From Pelodera strongyloides (Eukaryota > Nematoda > Chromadorea > Rhabditida > Rhabditidae), in contig JAANDG010000043.1 in NCBI GenBank assembly GCA_036852015.1, positions 363,501 through 427,500 of the forward strand: a stretch of DNA of 64,000 bases, read 5' to 3'. The stretch's first letter is position 1. Every line of letters starts with the position of its first letter. The position numbers and the translations under genes were made by a program. The notes beneath the pieces are model-generated. The model had not been told where the DNA came from. It worked only from the letters and a program-made list of their open reading frames with translations, and searched no databases. This document shows, in pieces, positions 52,124-63,089 of the stretch.

Positions 52124-55100
52124 CTAGTCGAGAAGGAAGTTGACCATAGTAGGAATCTCATCCTTGCAGTCGACCACGTACAGAGTACCCGACTCCATAC
52201 GACGACCGAGGAAAACGGTCGGGCTAAAGAAAACACTGATCAATACAAACAAAACCGATATTGTTGCTTTAGTTATCAACTGATAAACCAAACAACCCAC
52301 ACTACTGGATGAAAAAAAAATGAAAAACGCTTCCATAATACAAAAGAATGATGAACTGCGAAAAAAAAAGTAATCTGAAACGGTAGAAACAAGCACAAGG
52401 CATCGAAGGACAAAGTGGATATCCTTACCTAACCATAATTTTGCTAATTGCCGGGTCCCGGTCCTCAATAAGCCCAACAACGTTAGCCACTCTGAGCAAC
52501 AGATTGGCTAGGGAGCGGAGGGCGGGCACATCGACCTCCAGATCAGAAATGCGTTCGAGAAACCGACTGAAGCCAATGCGGAACGCCGGACGGAAAGTTT
52601 CCTACAAACCTCATATATAGTTAATTGTTTTGTGTTGAACATACATATTTGTTATATACATGCGACAACGAAAGTGAAATCAAAAGTATGATCAGAATGT
52701 GTGTTAAATGCCACTTAATTCAGCGAGTCTGTACTGTTATTTGCACAATGTCCACTCTATTGGAGATATGCACTACTCAATTAGTTACATGTTTTTCATC
52801 AGATGCTCTAGAAAAAAGCAACCCAATTTCTGTAAATTATTGCCAATTTTCGAAATTGGGGGAAAAGATTCACCAATAACTGGGAATTTTTTATAATAGA
52901 AGATAATTTCGTAGACTTACATGAGTCTGAAGAATGGTGTCGTAGAACCCGTAAACAGTAGCGTTAATCGTGTCGAAGCTCATGGTAGTCGAAGCGGCCA
53001 CAAAGCACTGCAAATGTTACGATAATAAGAAACCGGCGAACTAACACTTGCTGTGGAGAAAGAGAACCCTAGCAAAGGATGATAGTAATAGCATACTTAC
53101 TCTGAACGCAATTTCTGAATAGAAGAGATCCAGGTGTTCGGTCTCCGTGATAGAAGTCGAGCTGTTCACAATTAGTTGAACGACCTCGTCAATCTGATCA
53201 TCCGGACCTAAGGAATACAGTTTTATGCCCAGCAGTACTCAGGAGAATTGCGTGGGAAAAGTTCCAAGTATCCGAAAAGAATTATAAACTCTTGACGTTG
53301 TTATCTAACTTAAATGAGTAAACCTTCTTTGATAATAACATACATTCTGCCAGGTCTCCTCTCAGTTCCTCAGTGTTATAAACAATGAAGTCCTTCGCCG
53401 TCTTGAAGATCCTGTCCACATGCTTCGACAAGGGACTCGCCCTCAACACCTGAAGGAATTATCATCACAACCACAATGAGATTTAAACATACAAATAAGC
53501 AAATTTTGATTTCGCTGGTTAAGGATGTGAATTTAGCCGGAATTTGAGCTTCATACGGAGTCAGATCCGTACCTCGTTCCACACAACTTGTAGCTCCTCA
53601 ATATCGTCGTTTGACCAATGCTTCTGAATCAGCCGGGCCAGAGCCACCGCCAGATGGTACTCACCAAGGGCGTCCTTCACAAGCGAAGGACTGAGATCCT
53701 GTAAAAAGCAGACACTTGTTGCACGGTAAGTTCTCTCACTTGTTTCATTCTGTATACGGACTGTGAAAAGCAGTAGGAGAATCCAACAAATGTTATCTGA
53801 CTTACATCAACCATATTTGCCAAAGCTTCATGAATGACTAAAAATTGGGTGTTCTGCGTGAGATCGTCCCTGTCAAGAAGATTCAGAAGCGTTGAGATGT
53901 CCGGGTTGGAGGGATTCAGCATGGCCAACTGAAAACCCGCGCGGACTTTTGGGACCTAAAGCGCAAAAATTAGCATAATAGAGGGTACGCGGTACAATGC
54001 GAAACTGGTAATGAAACTGACCGGATTCAATGCCTAGCTAAAGACTCATTGACAAAAAAAATGAAGACGCGGGGGCATGTGTCCCAGCCCAGTGCCTTAA
54101 TTTGCAAACATGACAGATACACTGCCTGGAAAAGAATTATGGGCTCGTGTAATTCTGCGCGGACAAAAGTGGGAAATGCGAAGAATGCTTACCAGATCGA
54201 CCGGAAACTGACGATATTGCGGATCGTAGGACCTGGTGTTATTCCTGAAATGGAAAAAAATCCTGAAAACGCGAGATAATCAAAAAAAGACGTGGACTGC
54301 AGTGCGGATTTCAAATGAACTACATATTTCAAATACATACATGTGCCCAACGGCCTCGTCTTCGGGGTCGCTGAAACCGAACTCGTCGTACGCATAGTCG
54401 TCGTATCCCATTTCAAATCGACCGCCTAAACAGAGATAGAAATACACATGAATACCACTCCACTAAGTGAAAGGCACTAAACGCATTCAAACAGAACAAG
54501 CACATGTGTGAACATTGGAACATCACATACCATCCTTCTTTATGGATGAGCCCGAGATTCCCCTACTCCTCTTCTTGCGAAGTGCCTTGGATTCCTTGAA
54601 CGAATTTGCCTGCTTCAGCGACGAGGCTGCACTTGCTAAATGAAAATATAGGAATGGTCTTCGTCTCTCCTCATGAACAGAACTGTTATTATTCCAAAAC
54701 ATAACATGTCAACGTCATTATTTTGCGTATACCTTTTAAAGAACAAACAATACGTCCTATATGATAAGAATTTTAAGAAAGACAGAAATTACAGACCATC
54801 TTGAGTCATGTGCATTCGAACAATTCAACAGTGGTAGTAAAAAAAGTAAAGTGGGGTATCACAAACGTACCATTTCCGCTATCGGTAAGGATAGGTACCG
54901 GTTCGGATTCCTTCTTCTCATTAGTTGTGCCGTTCTGTTGAATGCCGTTTTCAACATTTTCCTTCAGTTTCTTCGGGACAGCAGGCACCTTGAACCTGGC
55001 CTCCCTTGCAAGGCACTTCTCATATTCACGTTCGGCAACTTCCTAAACAAACCAAAGATATGAAGTAGTTTACAAAACCATAATGAGGCACACTACTTCG

Positions 55101-56130
55101 CAAATACATAAACTTACTACCTCATTGTAAAAGAATACCCACCCCATTACATTAATTTACTCCTACGGTTGAAAAAAAAATTGGCTTATGCAACTCCCTG
55201 CTGATATACTGAAGTTACGTACTTCTAATCAATTTCAGGTGGCACTTGAAAGACTAAATTTGGTAAGTTTGCTTCAGATACCATCAAGTGTCTCTTAGAG
55301 ACATTATGTGTTCGCATCCTGGTCCCACTGCGCATTTTGTACCATATATACATCTTGTAGTCACAAAGCTTTGTGGCAAACATTTGCTAACAACGGCAAA
55401 CTTCCGTTCCGGTGTCAAAATACCGGCCAAAAAGCCTGGAATTTCTATAAAACTATCCGTTCTTTTCCATTTTTTGTCTTTTCTCCAAATTTGAATGTTT
55501 TACATTAATTCTGTAAGGCTTGGGGAGGTCTCACAGCAGTATACATACCTTTGGAATATTCATTATTTATTATTATCCCCCCAAGTTAGGCGTGGGCAGG
55601 CTTCACTTGGCAATTTTCCACTCTCTTTACTCGAAGTATTTGATATGTGATTATCTTGGTGATATTGAAAACGTGTTCTTGTTCTTGTTCCTCCGTGTGG
55701 TGTTGTAGTGTGTATTATGTTCCCTATGAATTATTTTCGTTTGGCTGTTTCTTAAATTTATGTTGTTCGTTCAATTGTATTTTCCACCCTCTGTGGTGTG
55801 TGCATTATTGCAATAAATGTTATGTTATGTTATGTTATGTTATGAAAAAACCCCTACAAATATAGAACTCATAACGCAACCACATCATTTTAAATGACTA
55901 ACCCCATATTGTCGTAGCCAGGCATCATTTATATTTCCCACCTCCTACATTTTACATCTCTGGTCCTATATTTACACGGTCACCCATAATTTTACATGGC
56001 GAACCCTCATCATTTTTATAAGACCCCCCCTCCTCCTAAAGCACAATGTGCAGTCTACAGAACAAGGCAATGAAAAAAAGCGTATGAATACCTCCGGATC
56101 TTCATCAACACGTCTGCGATCGTAGGGCAT
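52124..56130 (-). CDS. Conserved-looking helical protein of unknown family
   Basis: Twelve exons on the minus strand, about 430 residues, starting at ATG 56130 (MPYDRRRVDEDPE) and stopping at 52124. Part 1 is charged and probably disordered: EVAEREYEKCLAREARFKVP, KKRSRGISGSSIKKDG, then an acidic FEMGYDDYAYDEFGFSDPED. Part 2 is a run of amphipathic helices: LAMLNPSNPDISTLLNLLDR, TQFLVIHEALANMVD, EYHLAVALARLIQKHW, HVDRIFKTAKDFIVYNTEEL, DQIDEVVQLIVNSSTSITE, TTMSFDTINATVYGFYDTIL, FRIGFSRFLERISDLEVDVP, ALRSLANLLLRVANVVGL. This looks like a HEAT/MIF4G-type helical repeat fold, but no diagnostic motif was found, so the function is open. Coding exons are clearly less AT-rich than the introns. Intron 1 contains a LINE fragment. 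An acceptor-like TTTCAG near 56180 could be the trans-splice site. Confidence 0.75.
55180..55846 (+). mobile_element. LINE 3' end with (TTATG)n tail
   Basis: Near 55190-55265 a frame reads LPADILKLRTSNQFQVALERL, like the last residues of CR1/Jockey-type ORF2. About 550 bp of 3' UTR-like sequence follows, ending ATAAATG and five copies of TTATG at 55818-55845. It is severely 5'-truncated and lies antisense in intron 1 of the 52124-56130 gene. Its tail differs from the ATT tail of the LINE at 36790, so it is a different family. Confidence 0.6.
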
Positions 56131-56139
56131 CCTTTCGAC

Positions 56140-58430
56140 AAGAGAAGACTAGTTTTACTTACCCTGAAATTATGAAGTTCAGAACAAAAGCGAAACAATT
56201 TGTTCATAAAAAAAGAAGTGCACCGAAAATAGAAGACAAAGAGTGTTCAAGATGGAAAAAAATGATCACGCGGTCAAACAGTTGATGTCGACAGAAGAAA
56301 AACGGGGAAATTCTAGCACGCCCTCGTGGTAAAAGACCCAGAAAAGAGCAACAAAGTGGTGTGCGCGAGAAAAGACAGCTACGGAACTTTCATCCTAATT
56401 CATAATATGCACGAAAATTCCAATTAACTGTGGAGCGAAGTAATTTGGCGACACAACTGAGTAAGGGCGTTATGCGTAAATTGGTAAACTACGTTTTAAA
56501 AGTAAGAATTTGCTTTGAACTGGGTCAGTTGTTGTCGGGATTGGAATAGTTACATCAGGAACATTTGGGAGTGAATAATGCGATAAAGACAATGTGTGAC
56601 CAATGCACGGGGTCTGGCTATCTAACAAAGTGCTCAATGACAAGGTCAGCAAGGGTCAACATAAACAGATAGCCTCCTCACACTTCAGCGGCGTCACGTG
56701 TGCACATTGAACAGCCAAAACGGCAAATTCAAATATAGTACTTTGGTTCTAAGAACAATAGAAATTACATAAACAATAGTAAAACTGGGAAAGTTAGAAG
56801 AACATACAACACACGTGAGGCACCCCGTGATTTTTTTTTGTATTTTCTAGAGCAAAAGGCTGATCAAACTTGTAGTTCAAATTTCACGATAAACAAATTG
56901 GCAGCCAGAAATCACGTGGAAGTACAATAAATTAATATTTAAATAAAAAAATTCAAGTATCATTATTTTAATAAGATTGTTTTTCAGATTAAAGGTGTTG
57001 TATGCTCAAAAAAACTTTACTTATCGTAACCGCATCGTAATTGATTCGCTTATCCCCAGCGCTTATTTATTAGTGAGGAGAACGGTTGGATAGGGTAAAC
57101 ATGGTCTCTTACAACACGATGTGCAATTACATTGCAAACAATCGGCAAAATAGGGCCATGAATCACATACATGCGCTTATGAAATTTAGTTTTGCCGACA
57201 GACACTAACAATGCATGATGTAATTCCATATATTATCGTATAAAATGGGAAACCGATCTACATGGTAGTAGGAAAATAGCTGTTGATGAGAATAAGAAAG
57301 AGGGGGAAGCGAGATAACTGGGAAAAGACGAGACAAAGGGAGACAGAGATGTTGGTGAAAGATGGGTGGTCATCCCATCACGTGGTGCGCTATTGCCATC
57401 CTGGACTTCGAATGTAAGAGCTGTTCCTCTAATAAACATAGAGAGCAATCCAAAATGTAGACCAGTGCAGGAACATAAATACGTATTTGCGCATCTTCAG
57501 GCTTGGAAATCACAATGAGACAAACAAAACCAGTGCCATTCCACGTCTAATCAATTGACGTACAAATTGGAAAAGTTCAATGGCAAAATAGTGCAGTCCA
57601 ACGTTCGAAATACAGGTGAACAACTGATAGAAAAAAAGGTAATGCCCAAGTAAATCACAACATCCTCACTGATAAACGCTGTTTATGGCGGAGTCAAATT
57701 ATTAGTACTGGGTGAGGTGGAAAAACGACCCAGTGCACAATACGGAATAAAGTGGGGAAAACATCAATCACTTTTCTTTGTTTTCTATTTACAAAATATA
57801 CCAACCACCTCCCTATCGTAGGGACATACAAGCAAAACAAACAAAAAACCTCGTAAAGTGGGTCCCTATTAGAAGTTTGAGATATAACCCCGGTTGCTGG
57901 AGTTACATGTTCTCATTTTCTGGAACCTTACATTTATAGAATTTATTATAGAGAACGTATGACCAAATTTCCACCGGTCGTTTAGTCGGGCATCCAGTGT
58001 TGGTCAGTAACAAACTCCACACTAACCAGATGGACCCGGGGCTCGTGCACTGACATGAGCACTGACATGACCGCGTGATCAGCGGGCAGAGAGGGAAAAA
58101 GCAGCCACAAACGGGATTACAATAAATGGGAATCGAATGGGAAGTACAGTTTTGGATGTAGGCAAGGCAAAATAAGGGTTTTCAAAACAAATTATTTAAA
58201 ATTTCTGGAACTAATGCTTATGTATATGGACTTTATCATTGCATCCAACATCATTCAGTTTTGAAAATCGATATGCATTTAGGTCGAACACATATGAGGG
58301 TATCACGGAAACATAAGCTTCAATGAAATCAGCAATATATTTACTCCATGCACCATATTGAAAACAATGTTATTAGAAGCTTATTAGTAGCCGTTCAAAA
58401 AATGATAAAAAAGTTCGTTTATTAACAATA
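56140..58430. other. Intergenic, no supported gene
   Basis: AT-rich sequence of 2.3 kb. No exon run or repeat was seen on either strand. Confidence 0.45.
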
Positions 58431-58437
58431 AATGTTT

Positions 58438-58640
58438 TCATTTACCGGCCAAAAAGGTGGTACCCATGACGAGTGAAACAATGAGCAAACAGTTATCGAA
58501 ATCGTCAAAGTGTCCAGAAAGTTCCAGATTTGGGTTGTCTTGCATTTTTTTCTCGTGGGGTCTCGGGTGGTCGGTCAGCTGATGCCGCACATTTGGCATT
58601 CTGCCAGCCGCACTAGCCCGCTGTAAGACCACACGGCCAA
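58438..58640 (-). other. Possible terminal exon
   Basis: An open block follows a good acceptor (TTATTAG, read on the minus strand) and ends with TGA near 58438. It reads VVLQRASAAGRMPNVRHQ, then a hydrophilic part, then FDNCLLIVSLVMGTTFLAGK. It could be an alternative last exon of the tetraspan gene at 58996 or part of another gene. No donor in the right phase was found upstream. Confidence 0.3.
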
Positions 58641-58995
58641 CTAATAAAAAATAACAGATGTTGAGTTAGCAAAACTTTCACTTGGTACAAGTTGAAACAT
58701 TTATTCTGTTCAAATAACATGCATTACACAAAACATAAGCTGCAAAAAAAATAATGTGATATTGCAAGGAATATTAATTTCATGGCACAGATGACGATTT
58801 CTTTTGCTAAATCGGTCTAGAAAATAACCGAAAAACTGAAGAAGAAATAAACAATATTTCACCCGGAAAACGATACTTGAATTGTAAAATGATATGGTAT
58901 ATGATTTAAAAGTGAGTCGCACGATCATGATGCTTAATTAACTAGAGTTACACAAAAAAAACACGAAGAATGATGTATCGATGCGTCCTTGTGAA

Positions 58996-60337
58996 TTATA
59001 CAGAAAAATTCACGGACTTTGTTTCGGTGTTTCTAGCGGGCGAGCTATCGAAAACGACCACGTCGTCAAGCTCGTCGGCGAGCATAATAGTATTGTCAAG
59101 GGTGATGCGAGAAATGTCAGACGCCCGTTTGTGGAAGTTGTCCTAAACGTAACAGTTGAAGAATTGCATGCTTATATTGCATATTGTAGAATGTTTCCAT
59201 AAAGCACAATCTCGTTGTAAACTAAGTCATCGTAATGCACTGTAATTCTACCTGAATGGCATCGAAATGCTTTCTGCACTTGTTGATAACGATTAAGGCG
59301 TAAATTTGCATGAGAATGAACGATGAGATTCCAAGGACGACGTTGAGAAGACGGCCTAGAACAAAGCATCTATGAAACATACAAGAATTTGAGCAGAAGT
59401 GGTAAAACCCTAGGTTCGGCACTCCAGGCAAGTATAACCGATGTTTGCTCACATGTAAGTACTAGGTCGGGGATGCCAATGAGGATTTCGGTGAGCACGG
59501 CATGACTGGCGACGATCACCTGGAGGAGGACGAGGACAACCTGAAAGTGTGGTGAAGATTTTAAATAATAAAGAAAATATCATAGAAAAGAGTATATACA
59601 TAACGAAAAAAGAGAAGTTCTTTAACAACTGAGAAACGCACCCCATATCCGAGAAGTGGAATCAGAAACAGTCCCTTTTTCTTGTAAAGGGCAAGGAAGG
59701 CGGCGAAGACCGAAACAAAAAGAGAGAGGAGAACCAAAGCGAAGGAGGTCTCGAATCTGAATTACTATGTATTTACACTTTATAATCAGTGCCTGAAATA
59801 AAACAATTGGAAGATTTAGGGGGACCTTGGATTGCATGCACGGCCCACTGAAAACCATGCGAATACCGCCTTACACGTTTCTGCTACCGACTTGTACAAC
59901 TGCATGTGCACAATAAATGCATATTGGTGCTGAGACCACCTTACTAGCTAAAATTGCCTAATCCAAACAAAAAAATTCTGTGATACATTCAGTGGAGTTC
60001 CACGTTTGCAAGACTTGAGTGGAAAACAACTAGACACTCACTCAATTGACGTAACAATCTGTCCAGTTATGATGTCGAGGACAGCCAGAGAACACAGAAT
60101 GATGCAGAGAATAATGGCAGTTGCATTCTGGAAGCGACACCATCAGACACAGGAGATTAAACATAGATTGTGATCTTTCTGAATAATTTTAAGTATTGGA
60201 AAGTACGTACCGTAACTGAACAAGAGTTGAAGAAAACATTTGGTTCCGAAATATCCAGTTCATCGGCACTGAAGAAATTTTGTATTCTTTTCTTAGGATA
60301 AGGTGTCGGTGCGCGGCGACGAGCACAGGACGAAGGA
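58996..60337 (-). CDS. Four-transmembrane protein with acidic tail, N-terminus incomplete
   Basis: Six exons in perfect phase: 60211-60337, 60042-60127, 59642-59756, 59453-59540, 59252-59355 and 58996-59142. The first exon reads CARRRAPTPYPKKRI and ADELDISEPNVFFNSCSVT. The TMs are AIILCIILCSLAVLDIITG, FALVLLSLFVSVFAAFLAL, VVLVLLQVIVASHAVLTEI and LLNVVLGISSFILMQIYALI, each largely on its own exon. The cytosolic tail is NKCRKHFDAIQ, then HKRASDISRITLDNTIML and an acidic ADELDDVVVFDSS. The start exon could not be located upstream of 60337. Topology resembles the small tetraspan at 18972-19975 and LAPTM-like proteins. The family is not proven. Confidence 0.7.
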
Positions 60338-60699
60338 CTAAATGGCAAGTTTGTAAATATTATGATTTTGCAAGAATGCTGCAAATTATCAAAGTTATTG
60401 GTCCATTGACGATAAGAGTAGAGAAAGTGCAAACCGAAATGTATTATTGTATGAAACCAAACCTGCCCGAAGTTGGTTTAGTTGTAGCTTGTCCCGGTAG
60501 ATCCATTAGAAAATAGTATGCTGATTAGGTGAAGAACAAGCGAGCAACGTAACTTATGTGATAGTGTTACCCGCGATTTCTCCGCTCGTCCAACATAATT
60601 GATCAACCATAAAACCGCCTGGATTAGTTGCAATTGTCACATACCCCGCGGACACGCATACAATTATTCTACCCCAGCCATCCCTACATGTGAAACTGA

Positions 60700-60977
60700 A
60701 ACCCCCGATATGTGTCCGATCGTCTCTCACATAATCGGGCATAGATCGGACATATTTCGTTGTTTTTTGGAGAATGATCGGGAACATATCGGGATTTTTC
60801 AAAAATAAACAATTACATATCGATCTTTGCACTTTACTGTGATAGCATGATGAAACTACCCAAAAATCCCATAAAATAATCTGATTTTTGGCAAATAAAA
60901 TGACGAACAAAACCCCTATATGTGCCAGATCCGTGTCCGATTATTTGAGGGACTTGATCGGGCACATATCGGGGTTT
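60700..60977. mobile_element. Inverted-repeat element (MITE-like)
   Basis: Related arms of about 20 bp, ACCCCCGATATGTGTCCGATC-like, occur several times in both orientations: 60701-60721 forward, 60745-60759 reverse, 60776-60794 reverse, 60911-60931 forward and 60956-60976 reverse. The outermost pair forms terminal inverted repeats of a roughly 280-bp unit. The inner pairs form small hairpins. There is no coding capacity. The target-site duplication is unclear. Confidence 0.55.
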
Positions 60978-61029
60978 TCTTTAAGTAATCTGGCACATAC
61001 CTTACCTTGAATACCTTGAAGACCGTTAT

Positions 61030-62330
61030 GTCAACTTGGCTCTTTAACAGCGCAGGTCGCAACTACCCCACGAAGACCTGCGTCTGGCGATGCGAATCCA
61101 TGCACGTTCAAATTATTTAACCATCGGGTCTGCCCATCTCGTTGGCGGTCGCCAGGACGCCGCTTGTAATCGCGGGGACGCCATTCTGTGACCCGCGTGG
61201 TCCATCGGTTGTCATTACTACGAATGAGGTGACCAGCCCATCGATGTTTAGCTATATATCCTATCAATTATATCATCTTCGCAGGTCTTTTCCCAAAGGC
61301 GTTTGACATATATCACTACTTTATTCACACATACAATCAATCAGATACAACATCAATCAAGTACATGGAACAAGTGCGGAACAAGGTTTCTAGCGTCGTG
61401 CTTCTTCAATCCGCGGGGGGAATGCATGGAGGGGAGATTTTTCTTCAGATAATGTCGATCCTTGATCTTTCCAATGAGGTTTTGTGGAGTTATACAGAGT
61501 GTTTGACGACGAGATGAAAGGACAGATCCCTCGAAGTCTTCAGGCTAGGCAATGGGGGATTCGCCTCGATTTTCCCCGCCTCGGTGGCATTGAGTGTGTG
61601 TTGTGGCTGGATTCGAACTCGGGTCGGCTGACTGCGAAGCGCGGACGTTTCCAATGGGCCACCGAGGCCCTATGATGACGGATTGGCGTGCCTACCATTT
61701 TCCGTTCTATTGCACGCTGTTTGATCAGCAAAGATTCTTCATCCTTCTGTGGCTGGATTCGAACTCGGGTCGGCTGACTGCGAAGCGCGGACGTTTCCAA
61801 TGGGACACCGAGGCCCTATGATGACGGATTGGCGTGCCTACCATTTTCCGTTCTATTGCACGCTGTATGATCAGCAAAGATTCTTCATCCTTCTTTGCCT
61901 TGCACCAGGTTTCAGAAGCGTAGGTCATTGTAGGCAGAACATGAGTGTTAAACACCTTGGTTTTCACTTCTTTTGACAGTTTGATATTGGTAAGTATACG
62001 TCTCGTAGCTTCCAGAACGCCTTCCAGCCGGACTGCTTGCGCCGAGAGAGCTCGGGTGTGAGGTTGTTTCTAGGATTTACCTCGCGCCCAAGGTAGACAT
62101 ACTTCCCGACCTTTTCTAGCACATTGCCGCCAATACGCAGATTTGCACCATTGATTGGACAGTGATCGTTAGCCATCCACTGTGTTTTGCCTGGGTGGGC
62201 CTCGAGAACGATTTCCGATGTTACTCATATTAGCTCGTCGAGGTTGCTCTGTAGTGTTCACGGATCTTTAGCTATCAGGACCACATCGTCGGCAAACAGC
62301 CGGAACTGCAATGTTTCACCTCAATGTCGA
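61030..62330 (-). mobile_element. Decayed RTE-like non-LTR retrotransposon fragment
   Basis: Read on the minus strand: FRLFADDVVLIAKD (catalytic FADD) at about 62310-62270, then a stop; CPINGANLRIGGNVLEKVGK, VYLGREVNPRNNLTPELSRR and SGWKAFWKLRDVY; then VFNTHVLPTMTYASETW, LLIIQRAIERKMVG; and, after the tRNA-like insertion, HRWAGHLIRSNDNRWTTRVT and EWRPRDYKRRPGDRQRD. These are the thumb/C-terminal features of RTE-type reverse transcriptases. Stops and shifts interrupt every segment, and the 5' part (endonuclease, fingers) is missing. Confidence 0.85.
61603..61894 (-). repeat. 146-bp tandem duplication with tRNA-like (SINE-type) segment
   Basis: Two copies with period 146 bp (61603-61748 and 61749-61894). 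Each unit combines the RT-derived segment LLIxQRAIERKMVGTPIRHH and a tRNA-like segment. On the minus strand that segment has an A box (TGGCCCATTGG / TGTCCCATTGG) and, 41 nt later, a B box (GAGTTCGAATCC). The copies differ at only a few positions, so the duplication is recent compared with the decay of the host element. Confidence 0.8.
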
Positions 62331-62339
62331 AGCCACCGG

Positions 62340-63089
62340 TCATATTCGCATTTTTTCGCAAATAATCGGATATCGGCGTTTTCACTTTCCTGTGCACATT
62401 CAGTGAACAATATTGGTCCATTGTATCGAGACAATTAACTGATTTGGAATCGCAATCTTTGATACTTCGAACTGTACAACTGTTTCCTTCTAGAGATTGT
62501 TTACATGAAAGGTATCCTAGTAGTTTGCACAAATAAACGCAAGTTAGTGAATAAGAACATCTCGCTCTTACTGTGCAACAATTCCCATATGCACAATATG
62601 CAACATACATACAAGTCCAAAGATTTTATTTACATAGAAAAAAATACCCGACCAACTAAGGTAGCAAAACGGATTAAGAGGAAAGTTTACATTTGATATC
62701 AAATGTGCGTCAAATTCGGTATTATTAGCTTTTCCTATAGGAAACATAAACAAATGAAGTCATGATCATTTGTCGATAAATAATTCAAATATAGAAAAAA
62801 AACCTATATGGGTCACAACTACTGTAAGTTGCACTTTAGTGTGAATTACACGTTTCAATTGGACCAAAACTATGAGGTAACCGTCATTAAAAATGCGTAG
62901 AGAAAATGAAAAGTTGACCCTAACTTATGGTGAGTGGCTGCCACGGATGTTTATATCCCTATACCACAGTTTGTGGTCATAAAAGTGTTTTTCAAAATAA
63001 GTTGGCCTTCGTTTACAAACATAATGTACAAGGTACGGAAACTGTGGATTTACTACACTGACAAATATTGGGAAACAATTGACTTTCAC
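62340..63089. other. Spacer between retroelement and aldo-keto reductase gene
   Basis: AT-rich. No feature beyond the 3' flank of the reductase gene was seen. Confidence 0.45.

Noticed and set aside
55818..55845. TTATG repeat considered as telomere-like array
   Set aside because: Only five copies and directly following a LINE-like 3' UTR, so a retroposon tail is the simpler reading.
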